The notes under the pieces are model-generated. The model ran no database searches and had not been told where the DNA came from. It was given only the letters and a program-made list of their open reading frames with translations. Both the position numbers and the translations under genes were made by a program. DNA of 37,396 nucleotides from Halorubrum halophilum (lineage in GTDB: Archaea; Halobacteriota; Halobacteria; Halobacteriales; Haloferacaceae), in contig NZ_BBJP01000033.1 of assembly GCF_000739595.1 (NCBI RefSeq), forward strand, positions 1 through 37,396, given 5' to 3'. This document shows positions 8,998-17,047 of the stretch, one piece after another. Position 1 is the first letter of the stretch, and every line of letters begins with the position of its first letter.

Positions 8998-9078
8998 TAC
9001 GAAACCACTTCGTCGCCACCACGTATGAACCTCATGCTCGGAGCGGAGGTGATCGACTTCGGGCGACTCGGTGCCGCG

Positions 9079-9441
9079 TCAGGCCTTCCCCACGTACGTC
9101 GCGTCCGCGGACGTGCGTCCCTCGTTAAACGAGAGGACCTTCGCGCGGATCACGTCGCCTTTCCCCACGTCGCCGGGGATGTCCTCGGTGAAGAGGACGA
9201 ACCCCTCGACCTTGCCGACGGCGACTTCCTCGCCCGAGTGGTGGTCGGTGAGCTCGGTGACGCCGAACTCGTACGTCTCTCCGAGAGCGACCGGCGGGTC
9301 GCGCTCCTGGGCGGCGTCGTGGGCGCGCTTCGACTCACGCGCGTCCGACGAGGGGGCGCGCAGGCGACGGACGACGACCAGCAGGACGAGCAGGACGATC
9401 ACGGCGGCGGCACCGATGACGACCGGCGACGACGGTAACAT
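9079..9441 (-). CDS. Membrane-anchored TRAM-domain protein
   Basis: 120 residues from the ATG at 9441. One N-terminal membrane helix (about 7-26, VVIGAAAVIVLLVLLVVVRR) is followed by a short polar linker and a TRAM domain (about 55-118: YEFGVTELTDHHSGEEVAVG, then GDVIRAKVLSFNEGRTSADA). TRAM is a small beta-barrel that binds RNA, found alone in archaea as an RNA chaperone-like protein; here it is tethered to the membrane with the barrel probably in the cytoplasm. GTTTACG lies 27 bases upstream of this ATG, supporting this start over a GTG at 9465. The gene precedes mcm by 81 bases on the same strand. Confidence 0.87.
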   Translation of the reverse strand: MLPSSPVVIGAAAVIVLLVLLVVVRRLRAPSSDARESKRAHDAAQERDPPVALGETYEFGVTELTDHHSGEEVAVGKVEGFVLFTEDIPGDVGKGDVIRAKVLSFNEGRTSADATYVGKA

Positions 9442-9640
9442 ACCGGGCGGTCGACCCGCGGTCACGTAAACGTCCGGGGTTGGCGGCGCGGTTCGGGGCC
9501 ACCGGCGCCGTTCCGGGCCGCCCGCACCGACTGCGAGCGCGCCGGCCGCATGAGAAACGCCTTTGCTCTCGAAGCCCCCGGTTCGACGTGATGCGAACGT
9601 CTCTCGGTCGCCGTCGAGTCACCCACGGGCGTGGTCCGCC

Positions 9641-11983
9641 GTGAAGGTCGCGGACGCGGTGCCGGAGTTCGCCGACGCCTTCGGGTTCGAGGAGTTCAAC
9701 CGGATGCAACGCGAGGCGCTCCCGGGGATCATGGAGACTGACCACAACGTGGTCGCGTCGGCGCCGACGGCCTCCGGGAAGACGGCGCTGGCCGAGCTCG
9801 CGATCTGTAAGACCCTCTCGGAGGGCGGCACCGCCCTCTTCGTCGCGCCGCTCCGCGCGCTCACCAACGAGAAGGAGAGCGAGTGGGAGCGGTTCGAGGA
9901 GCTCGGCTACTCTGTGTACGTTGTCTCCGGCGAGCGCGACCTGAACCCCCGCCGCGCCGAGCGCGCGGACGTGCTCGTGACGACCCCCGAGAAGGCCGAC
10001 AGCGCGACGCGCAAGCACGACTCCGGGCGCTACTCCTTCATCACCGACGTGGACTGCGTCGTCATCGACGAGGTCCACCTCCTTGACTCGGAGAAGCGCG
10101 GCGCGGTGCTCGAAGTCACCGTCTCGCGGCTCCGCCGCCTGCAGGACCCCCGCGTCGTCGCGCTCTCGGCGACGATGCCGAACATCGCGGACGTCGCCGA
10201 GTGGCTCGACGCGCCCGCGGAGACGACCTACGCGTTCGGCGAGGAGTACCGCCCCGTCGATCTGGAAACGGGCGTGAAGACGTACTCGCACGGCTCGAAC
10301 GCCTTCGCCGACAAGTACCGGCGGCTCTACCGCGCGCTCGACCTGGCCGAGCCCCACGTGCGCGAGGACGGGCAGGCGCTCGTGTTCGTCTCCTCGCGGC
10401 AGGACACGGTGCAGGCCGCGAAGAAGGCGCGCGACGAGATCACCGACCGCGACATTCCAATCGACTCGCGAGACGACTACGACTTCCACAACGAGGCGAA
10501 GGAGCTCACCAACGACACCCTCCGCCAGTCGGTCACCGACGGCGTCGGCTTCCACCACGCGGGGCTCGGGAAGGAGGACCGCGACCGCGTCGAGGAGTGG
10601 TTCAAGCAGGGGAAGATCAAGTTCCTCTTCTCGACCTCCACGCTCGCGTGGGGAGTGAACCTCCCGGCGCGGTGCGTCGTCATCCGCGACACGAAGTACC
10701 ACGACCCGCTGGAGGGCGAGACCGACATCTCGCCGCTCGACGTGCTCCAGATGCTCGGGCGCGCGGGCCGCCCCGGCTACGACGACGTGGGGTACGGCTG
10801 GGTGGTCTGCGACCGCGCGGACGCCGACAAGTACCGCGAACTGCTGAAGGAGGGCAAGGAGATCGAGTCCCGGCTCGCCGCAGAACTCGAGTCCCACCTC
10901 AACGCCGAGATCGCGATGGGGACGATCCGCGGGCTCGAAGACGTGATGGAGTGGCTGGAGACCACCTTCTACTACGTCCGCGCCGAGTCGAAGCCGGACG
11001 AGTACGAGTTCGCCACCCTCCGCGACCGCGTCCGCGACACCCTCAAATCGCTCGTCGACGACGGGTTCGTCGCTGCCGACGACGACCTCGCGATCGAGCC
11101 GACCGGGCTCGGGCGGCTCGCTTCGAAGTACTACCTCCGTTTAGACACGGCCCGCCGTTTCCGGCGGCTCGCCGACCGGGAGACGCTGACGGTCGACTCG
11201 GTGTTAGAGACTGTCGCGTCGGCCGGCGAGTTCGACTCGGTCTCGGCGCGCTCGGCCGAGTCGGACGCGATCGACCGGATCCTCGACGGCCGCGACACCG
11301 ACCTGGAGGACGGCCACCGGAAGGTGTTCGCCATCCTGCTCGCCGGGATGACCGACTCGATCCCCTCGGACCTGCGCTCGGACGCGTGGGTGATCCGACA
11401 GAACGCGCTCCGCCTGCTCGCCGCGCTCTCGGAGTTCCTCGACCGGTTCGCCGGCCCCCGCGCCGCCAACCTCGCGTGCCGGGTCGAGGCGCGCGTCGAG
11501 CATGGCGTCTCCCGCGAGGCTGTCGCGCTCACCGCGATCGACGGGGTCGGTTCCGGCCGCGCCGAGCGGCTCGCGGACGCCGGACTCACCTCCCCCGCCG
11601 CCGTCGTCGACGCCGGCGCGAGCGAACTCGAAAACGCCGGCATGAGCGGCTCCGTCGCCGAGCGCATCGTCGACGCCGCGCGGGACTGTCCCCGGATCGA
11701 CGTGGATTGGGGCGACTTCCCCGACGCGATCGCGGTCGGCGAGAACGAGATGTGCGAGGTCGCTGTGACCGCCGTCTCCGGGAGCGCCCGCGCGGGAATC
11801 CGGGTCACCGTCAACGACGTGGAGATGACCACGACGACGACGTACCTCGACGGGGAGACGACGGTCCCGGTCGGTGTGTTCGGGCCGCCGGACGCCGACG
11901 AGCTGGAGTTCGTCGTCGAGGTCGTCTTCCCGGACCTCCCGCTGATGCCGGTCCGGGCCACGCGGACGGTTCGGGTGGAGTAG
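9641..11983 (+). CDS. Ski2/Hel308-like superfamily 2 helicase
   Basis: 780 residues from the GTG at 9641. Motifs: Walker A APTASGKT (41-48), DEVH (143-146), SAT (about 176-178), then VGFHHAGL and MLGRAGRPGYD of RecA domain 2. A winged-helix and ratchet-like region follows, then helix-hairpin-helix motifs (LTAIDGVGSGRAERLADAG and a second copy). This is the layout of Hel308/Ski2 helicases acting on branched DNA or stalled forks. The last 90 or so residues (after CPRIDVDWGDFPD) look like an Ig-like beta domain, which ordinary Hel308 lacks but Brr2/Sec63-type helicases have. A TTG at 9563 would add 26 residues of low-quality sequence, so I prefer the GTG; no TATA box is obvious at -27. Confidence 0.88.
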   Translation: MKVADAVPEFADAFGFEEFNRMQREALPGIMETDHNVVASAPTASGKTALAELAICKTLSEGGTALFVAPLRALTNEKESEWERFEELGYSVYVVSGERDLNPRRAERADVLVTTPEKADSATRKHDSGRYSFITDVDCVVIDEVHLLDSEKRGAVLEVTVSRLRRLQDPRVVALSATMPNIADVAEWLDAPAETTYAFGEEYRPVDLETGVKTYSHGSNAFADKYRRLYRALDLAEPHVREDGQALVFVSSRQDTVQAAKKARDEITDRDIPIDSRDDYDFHNEAKELTNDTLRQSVTDGVGFHHAGLGKEDRDRVEEWFKQGKIKFLFSTSTLAWGVNLPARCVVIRDTKYHDPLEGETDISPLDVLQMLGRAGRPGYDDVGYGWVVCDRADADKYRELLKEGKEIESRLAAELESHLNAEIAMGTIRGLEDVMEWLETTFYYVRAESKPDEYEFATLRDRVRDTLKSLVDDGFVAADDDLAIEPTGLGRLASKYYLRLDTARRFRRLADRETLTVDSVLETVASAGEFDSVSARSAESDAIDRILDGRDTDLEDGHRKVFAILLAGMTDSIPSDLRSDAWVIRQNALRLLAALSEFLDRFAGPRAANLACRVEARVEHGVSREAVALTAIDGVGSGRAERLADAGLTSPAAVVDAGASELENAGMSGSVAERIVDAARDCPRIDVDWGDFPDAIAVGENEMCEVAVTAVSGSARAGIRVTVNDVEMTTTTTYLDGETTVPVGVFGPPDADELEFVVEVVFPDLPLMPVRATRTVRVE

Positions 11984-12097
11984 AGGCGTCGGCTTCGTTG
12001 AACTCCGGCGGATGATACCTCTTGGCCCGGCCGCGCTCGACACGAAACACGCAACTCCGCCGGAGTGGTTCCGCCTCCCGACGACCGGGATCGATCG

Positions 12098-12391
12098 TCA
12101 GAACGAGACCGTAGAGTCGTCCTCTCCGGCTTCGAACGACGTGCTGCCTCGGTCGTCGTAGTATTTGCGTCCGATGAACGTCTCGTCGAGGTTGCCGACG
12201 ATCGCGGCGTAAAGCGCGTCCGAAGTCGGGTAACTCTCTTCGCCGACCGAGTCCAAGATCTCCTGAACGGTCACCGAGCCCCCGGACGGGGACGTTACTT
12301 CGACGGCACCGATCTGTTCGACGACCGCTGTGTGTGTCGCTGGGAAGTCGAGCGACTGATCGGCGATCTGCTTCGTATCTGTGTATTCCAT
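12098..12391 (-). CDS. Small haloarchaeal protein, DUF5789-like
   Basis: 97 residues from the ATG at 12391. Acidic, single domain, with a segment VEVTSPSGGSVTVQEILDSV and helical stretch YPTSDALYAAIVGNL, resembling the haloarchaea-specific family I know as DUF5789 (from memory, unverified). These are often found near stress or DNA-related genes and have no assigned function. An upstream in-frame start at 12454 would add 21 residues of arginine-rich sequence that does not look coding. The gene converges with the helicase; inverted repeats ACTCCGGCGG and CCGCCGGAGT lie between them at about 12002-12066. Confidence 0.75.
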   Translation of the reverse strand: MEYTDTKQIADQSLDFPATHTAVVEQIGAVEVTSPSGGSVTVQEILDSVGEESYPTSDALYAAIVGNLDETFIGRKYYDDRGSTSFEAGEDDSTVSF

Positions 12392-12603
12392 ATCAAGTAA
12401 CTGTGAACCGACGTTTCGGTTTCCGCGTTCCTCTAGGCGACGAACACGAATCAACCCCGTCAGTTTTCACGTAAGACTGAATTTTGATTAAGTGAGTTAC
12501 ACACTTGCGACAGCCTCGCCAGACACGGTTTCCGACACCCGCTTCCATTCCGGATAAACCCTCGCTCCGACCGCTTAACACCGATACCGCGGCCACCCGT
12601 CGT

Positions 12604-13356
12604 ATGCCCGAACGACTCCGCGTGTTCGCAGGCGACTGCCGAGTGACCGAACGCGGCGACCGCTCCCGTATCCACCGCGGGCGCGTCGTCGTCCTGATCA
12701 AGCCCGACGACACCACGCTCGTCCACGACGCCGACGGCTACCAGCCGGTCGCGTGGCTCACCCGTCCCGACTCGGTCGTCGTCGAGGGCGACGGCGACGG
12801 GTTCTCGATCACCGCCCGCGACGGCACCCGCCGGCTCCGGATCGTCGCCGAGGAGGCGACCGCGAGCCGCGCGCTGCCGGTCACCGAGGCCGGCCTCCCG
12901 GTCGGCACCTGCCCGGAGGACGGCGGGGTGCTTGTGCGCTCGCGCGGCGACGTGGCCTGTCTCGATTGCGAGGAGCGGTGGGGGCTCCCCGCGGGCGCGA
13001 GCGTCACCGACGGGGTCTGCGAGGACTGCGGACTCCCGAAGATCCGAGTCGAGCGTGGCGAGCCGTTCCACCTCTGTCTCGACCCCGCGTGCGACCCGAT
13101 GGAGGCGGCCGTCAGCGACCGGTTCGACCGCGTCTGGGAGTGCCCGGAGTGTGACGGCGACCTCACCGTCGAGTTCGCGCCGGGGCGCGTCTACCTCGCC
13201 TGCGAGAACCGTCCGGACTGTGAGACCACCTTCTCCATCCCCTCCGGCGTCGTCGTCGACGAGTGCGACTGCGGGCTCCCGGTGTTCGAGACGGCCGCCG
13301 GCCACGGCTGTCTGGACGGGAGCTGTGAGTACGAGGGGCACACGGAGAGCGAGTAG
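12604..13356 (+). CDS. NucS-like N-terminal domain fused to C4 zinc ribbons
   Basis: 250 residues. The first about 90 residues (RLRVFAGDCRVTERG, RGRVVVLIKPDDTTLVHDAD, GYQPVAWLT) match the DNA-binding beta domain of archaeal NucS (DUF91). The expected RecB-like nuclease core is absent; instead there are paired-cysteine ribbons: CPEDGG...CLDC, CEDC...CLDPAC, CPEC...CENRPDC and CDC...CLDGSC, like the C4 ribbons at the end of topoisomerase I. It is therefore likely a DNA-binding protein without nuclease activity, or a partner for one. The ATG at 12604 has CTTAAC about 28 bases upstream. An upstream in-frame extension to 12505 is not convincing. Confidence 0.82.
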   Translation: MPERLRVFAGDCRVTERGDRSRIHRGRVVVLIKPDDTTLVHDADGYQPVAWLTRPDSVVVEGDGDGFSITARDGTRRLRIVAEEATASRALPVTEAGLPVGTCPEDGGVLVRSRGDVACLDCEERWGLPAGASVTDGVCEDCGLPKIRVERGEPFHLCLDPACDPMEAAVSDRFDRVWECPECDGDLTVEFAPGRVYLACENRPDCETTFSIPSGVVVDECDCGLPVFETAAGHGCLDGSCEYEGHTESE

Positions 13357-13402
13357 CGATCGCGAGGGGAAGCGACGGGAAAACCGACCGAACCGAAGCA
13401 GC

Positions 13403-14389
13403 CTACTCCGCGAGCTGCTCGCGGCCCGGCGCGATCAGCCGGTCGAGGTATTCCGCGAGCGCGCCCTTCGCGTCGGCGGGGTGGAGCTCGCTGGACTCCA
13501 GGTCGGCCTCTAGCGCGTCGTACGTCTCGTACTCGAGATCGCCGCCGTACTCCTCGGGTCGCTCGACGACAACGGCGTCGAACCGCGGGAACACGTGGTA
13601 CTCGAACACCTGCAGGACGGGGTTCTCCCGCGCCTCGCCGTCGTCGGTCGGCTCGGGGTCGGCCGTCGGCGGGCAGTACGCGTCGTTCACCTTGGACTCG
13701 ATGTCGTCGCGGGAGTCCTCCATCGAGATGGTGACGCCTTCGCTTGAGGACATCTTCCCGCGGCCGGTACCCAGATCGGCGATGAGCGGGGTGTGGAGGC
13801 TCGTCGGCGGCTCGCGGTCGATACTCGGGAGCACGTCGCGCGCGAGCATGTGGACCTTGCGCTGCTCCATCCCGCCGACCGCCAGGTCGACGCCGAGGTA
13901 CGGGATGTCGAGCGCCTGCATCAGGGGGTACACCGCCTGTGACACCTTCACCGAGTCGCCGGAGGTGATCTCGGCCATCGCGCGCTCGGCCCGCGCGAGC
14001 GTCGTCTCCAGTTCCAGCGAGTGGAGGTCAAGGGTGTAGTCGTCGTCGAGCTGGAAGTCGGAGCCGAGCACGAACTGGGTGTTCGACTCGTCGAGCCCGT
14101 ACGCGATGAACTGGTCGCGCATGCGCTCGGCGGTGTGGCGGATGTCCTCGAACGACCCCTTGTCGTTGAGGTAGGCGTGCACGTCGGCCAGCAGGACCGT
14201 CACCTCGAACCCGGCCTCCTGGAGGTCGATCAGCTTGTTCGCGGTGAGCATGTGCCCGATGTGGAGGACCCCCGAGGGCTCGTAGCCGACGTACGCCCGC
14301 TTCCCGTCGGGGTCGTCGGCCAGCGCCTCGATCTCCTCCTCGGTGACCACCTCGGCCGCGTTCCGGGTGATCCGCTCGTAAGCGTCCAT
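13403..14389 (-). CDS. tyrS: Tyrosyl-tRNA synthetase
   Basis: 328 residues, a compact archaeal class I synthetase that charges tRNA-Tyr. The HIGH signature is HIGH (43-46, in SGVLHIGHML) and the KMSKS loop is KMSSS (212-216). The tyrosine-site pattern QAVYPLMQALD and GGMEQRKVHMLARD are as in archaeal/eukaryal TyrRS rather than bacterial. I chose the ATG at 14389 because CATATGA is centred about 27 bases upstream; an in-frame ATG at 14416 would add nine residues and lies inside that box. It is downstream of the DUF460 gene by 98 bases on the same strand. TrpRS has related motifs, but the length and tyrosine-site sequence favour TyrRS. Confidence 0.95.
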   Translation of the reverse strand: MDAYERITRNAAEVVTEEEIEALADDPDGKRAYVGYEPSGVLHIGHMLTANKLIDLQEAGFEVTVLLADVHAYLNDKGSFEDIRHTAERMRDQFIAYGLDESNTQFVLGSDFQLDDDYTLDLHSLELETTLARAERAMAEITSGDSVKVSQAVYPLMQALDIPYLGVDLAVGGMEQRKVHMLARDVLPSIDREPPTSLHTPLIADLGTGRGKMSSSEGVTISMEDSRDDIESKVNDAYCPPTADPEPTDDGEARENPVLQVFEYHVFPRFDAVVVERPEEYGGDLEYETYDALEADLESSELHPADAKGALAEYLDRLIAPGREQLAE

Positions 14390-14487
14390 ACGAACGACTG
14401 TGCGGTTGTCGGTCATATGACTTCTGGATGCGTGCGGACGCGTGGCGAACAGGTGGCGAGAGAGCGCGCCTGCCGAGCGATCCGGAC

Positions 14488-16545
14488 CTACTCCTCGGTC
14501 TCCGGCAGCGTCCGTCCCGCCCGATGCTCCGAGATGATCCGGTCGAGGTGCTCCTGCTTCTCGTCTTTCCGCCGCCGTTCGGCCCGACGCTCCCAGTCGT
14601 CGAGGGCCGCGGCCACGGCCTCCTCGCTCGCGACCGCCAGCTCGTCGACCTCGCGGACCGGGACCGCGTCGGCCGGGACGACGGGCACGTCGTGGTCGAA
14701 CAGCACCTGATCGGCCACGTCGGAGAGGTTCCCGTCGCGGATCACGGCGCGCGGATCGGTCTCCGCCAGCCGCTCGGCGGTCCGGCGGCCCGCGCCGGAG
14801 GCGTCCCGGAGGTAGACCACGTCGCCGGCGACGAGGCCGTACTCCTCGTCGGCGGCCTCGATCGCGTCGAGCGTGAACTGCTCGACGATCTTCACGCTGG
14901 CGAGTCCCTGGTCCGCGGCCACGTCGTCGAAGTTCGAGTGGTCGAGCCGCCACAGCTCCTTCAGCGTCTCCACCTTCTTCTCCAGCTCCGCGACCCGTTC
15001 TTGGGCCTCGTCGCGCTCGCGCTCCAGCCGGTCCGTCTCGCGTTCGAGCCGCGAGACGGCGCGCCGGCTGCGCGCCTCGATCCGCTCCTCGCGTTTCGCC
15101 TCCTCCAGTTCGCCCTCTAGCTCCGAAATCTTCTCGTCGCGCTCGGCGAGGTCCCCTTCGAGCGACTCCGCGTGCGACTCCAGCCGGTCGACGCGCTCGC
15201 GGAGCCGCCGGATCGTCTCCTCCTCCTCGGTGCGCTCGGGCTCGGTGGGGTCCGCCTCGTCGGCGTCTCCGTCGCCGCTCCCGCCGCCACCCCCGTTCCC
15301 GTCGTCCTCGCTCAGCTCAGCGATGACGGACTCCACGGTGGCGCCGCCGGCGACGACGCCCGCGATCACCGCCTCGCGGTCGAGCCGGGGCGGGGTCTTC
15401 GCCGCGATGCGCTCGAACTGGTCCTCGTGGTCGTCGTAGGCGTACAGCGCGGCCGCCAGCGCGTCGCGCTCGTGGTCGTTCTGGTAGTTGGTCTCGCGCG
15501 TCCGGTGGAGTTTCTCGTCGACGGGGAGGTCGGTCGTGGGGCGCCATCCGGCGGCGTCGAACGAGCGCCGGAACTTCTCGACGGTCTCCGGCATCGGCTC
15601 CACGTCGGCGGCGACGATGATCGGCCGGCCCTGCTCGATGATCCACTCGGTCACGTCGGCGGTGTCGGCGGTCCGCGAGGAGTAGAGCGCGTGGACGGTG
15701 CCGTCGAGCCCGACGACGGCCGCCGCGGTCGTCGTCCCCGGATCGATCCCGACGATCACCCGGTCGCGCCGCTGCACGAGCGGCTCGTACTCGATTCCGT
15801 CGCGGCGCTCGCGCTCGACCTCAACGCGCACGTCGCCGGCCCGCGAGTTCGACACGGGGATGTCCTCGGGGCGCGCCTCGACCGTGAACGTCGCGTTCGC
15901 GTAGCCGCCGTACTTCTCGGTCACGTCGCGCTCGAAGTCGAGGTTCGCCTCCTTCAGCTTCGACTGGACCTGTCGCGTCCGCTTCCGGACGTTCCCGTGT
16001 ATGCGCCGGGTGTAGCGGTCCTGACTCCATCCGCCCTTTCCGGTCGAGCGCCCGCGGGACACCTTCACTCGCGTCTCGTCGGTGAAGGCGGTCACCTCGT
16101 GGCCGACGTTGGCGGCCGCGAGCCGGGCCGACGCCTCCGCCTCCTTCATCGGCTCCTTGCCGTACGGGATCCCGTGGCGAGAGGCGACCCGCGAGAGCGG
16201 CTCCGGGCGCTCCGCGCCGGTCACCTGCACCAGTCGGGTGCCGTCGGGGAGCGACCGGAGGAAGCCGACGAGTTCGTTCTTGTCCGCCGCCAGCTCGTAG
16301 GCGTTGTCGGTGGCGACATAGAGGGGTTCACGGTCGTCGATCAGCCGGCAGAGCTTCCGGAACGACACCACGTCGCGGGTTACCCGCGCCATCGGGCCGT
16401 CCGCGTCCGGCGCGTCCGGGTCGTCCTCGTCGACGGGGTCCAAGATCACGAGGGCGTAGGAGGGGTCGTCGCCGCGAACGTCGCCGCTGTGCACGTCGAC
16501 GCCGAACACCGGCCGGTCGCGGGCGCGGATGGTCCGGGTTGTCAC
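14488..16545 (-). CDS. DUF460 protein with RuvC/YqgF-like nuclease fold and coiled coil
   Basis: 685 residues from the GTG at 16545. An N-terminal RNase-H-fold-like part starts VFGVDVHSGD, followed by a conserved middle region. The second core has IVGIDPGTTTAAAVV (GIDPG at 266-270) and NDHERDALAAAL (D361), in the arrangement of RuvC/YqgF catalytic Asp residues; COG2433 is described as a possible nuclease of this fold. An acidic Gly/Glu linker leads to a long coiled coil (about 455-545), then a C-terminal globular region. No activity is established. TATATA at 16570-16576 is about 28 bases before the GTG, which argues against a start at 16581. Confidence 0.88.
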   Translation of the reverse strand: MTTRTIRARDRPVFGVDVHSGDVRGDDPSYALVILDPVDEDDPDAPDADGPMARVTRDVVSFRKLCRLIDDREPLYVATDNAYELAADKNELVGFLRSLPDGTRLVQVTGAERPEPLSRVASRHGIPYGKEPMKEAEASARLAAANVGHEVTAFTDETRVKVSRGRSTGKGGWSQDRYTRRIHGNVRKRTRQVQSKLKEANLDFERDVTEKYGGYANATFTVEARPEDIPVSNSRAGDVRVEVERERRDGIEYEPLVQRRDRVIVGIDPGTTTAAAVVGLDGTVHALYSSRTADTADVTEWIIEQGRPIIVAADVEPMPETVEKFRRSFDAAGWRPTTDLPVDEKLHRTRETNYQNDHERDALAAALYAYDDHEDQFERIAAKTPPRLDREAVIAGVVAGGATVESVIAELSEDDGNGGGGGSGDGDADEADPTEPERTEEEETIRRLRERVDRLESHAESLEGDLAERDEKISELEGELEEAKREERIEARSRRAVSRLERETDRLERERDEAQERVAELEKKVETLKELWRLDHSNFDDVAADQGLASVKIVEQFTLDAIEAADEEYGLVAGDVVYLRDASGAGRRTAERLAETDPRAVIRDGNLSDVADQVLFDHDVPVVPADAVPVREVDELAVASEEAVAAALDDWERRAERRRKDEKQEHLDRIISEHRAGRTLPETEE

Positions 16546-16646
16546 GTATTCACGTAGGCCGCTGGCGCGTATATACCCCACGCCGGGGGTGACGGTTTCG
16601 ACACGGGATTCGACTCGGTAGCTCCGTGGGGATCCGACTTTTGACC

Positions 16647-16985
16647 GATTGCGAGAGTGGGTGTTGCAGATCGATGGCGACGAGACGGTATTTAAAAAGA
16701 CGTGAGCGACGGCGACGAACGGTTATAAATGAACGAGGCGGTGGCGCGCCCCGGTGAGCGGCCCTTCGGGCCGCGAACCGCCGGTGAGAGGGAGTCAGTC
16801 GCCCGGAGCAACGCGGAGGGCGACTGACGAGGCTGGGGAGGCGTGAGGCTGTGCGGTTGCGGTGCGGCTGGGGCTTTGGAGGTCTTCACCGTGCTGTCTG
16901 AGACTTATAAACAGCCGATAGCAACGCCACTCGATCGCTTATAAACAACCGTTTCACAAATTCGTTATACCTACTCCCACCATCG
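16647..16985 (+). repeat. Structured intergenic repeat, copy A (short form)
   Basis: Fills most of the 502-base gap between the DUF460 gene and panB. Left end GAGAGTGGGTGTTGCAG, then TTATAAAT (16723-16730) and, 27 bases on, hairpin P1 at 16752-16780 (loop CTTCG; internal GA/GA). Hairpin P2 pairs GTCAGTCGCCC (16794-16804) with GGGCGACTGAC (16818-16828). Conserved block GAGGCTGGGGAGG follows. The third hairpin is missing: its 5' half is deleted but the 3' block GGCTGGGGCTTTGG remains, ending TCACCG at 16887-16892. Two more TTATAAAC boxes and the right end CCTACTCCCACCATCG follow. Left part matches copy D closely, right part matches copy C. Confidence 0.85.
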
Positions 16986-17047
16986 CTCGCGGAGATATCC
17001 GTACTGACCGCGCCCGGGACAGAGCGCGTCTCCTTCGACAACCCCGG

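Noticed and set aside
9563-9640. 26-residue N-terminal extension of the helicase from a TTG start
   Set aside because: Sequence is Arg/Ser/Pro rich and unlike the family; helicase homology starts at KVADAVPEF after the GTG at 9641.
11984-12097. Possible tRNA or RNA gene in the gap after the helicase
   Set aside because: No cloverleaf or TTCGA arm found; only an inverted repeat between convergent genes.
12392-12454. Upstream extension of the DUF5789-like protein
   Set aside because: Arg-rich sequence without family similarity; the ATG at 12391 gives the usual length.
14390-14953. Long N-terminal extension of tyrosyl-tRNA synthetase
   Set aside because: The extra part is Arg/Gly-rich shadow of the DUF460 gene in another frame; the proper start has HIGH at the usual distance.
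16546-16581. Start of the DUF460 protein at 16581
   Set aside because: The TATA box TATATA lies inside that extension, 28 bases before the GTG at 16545.
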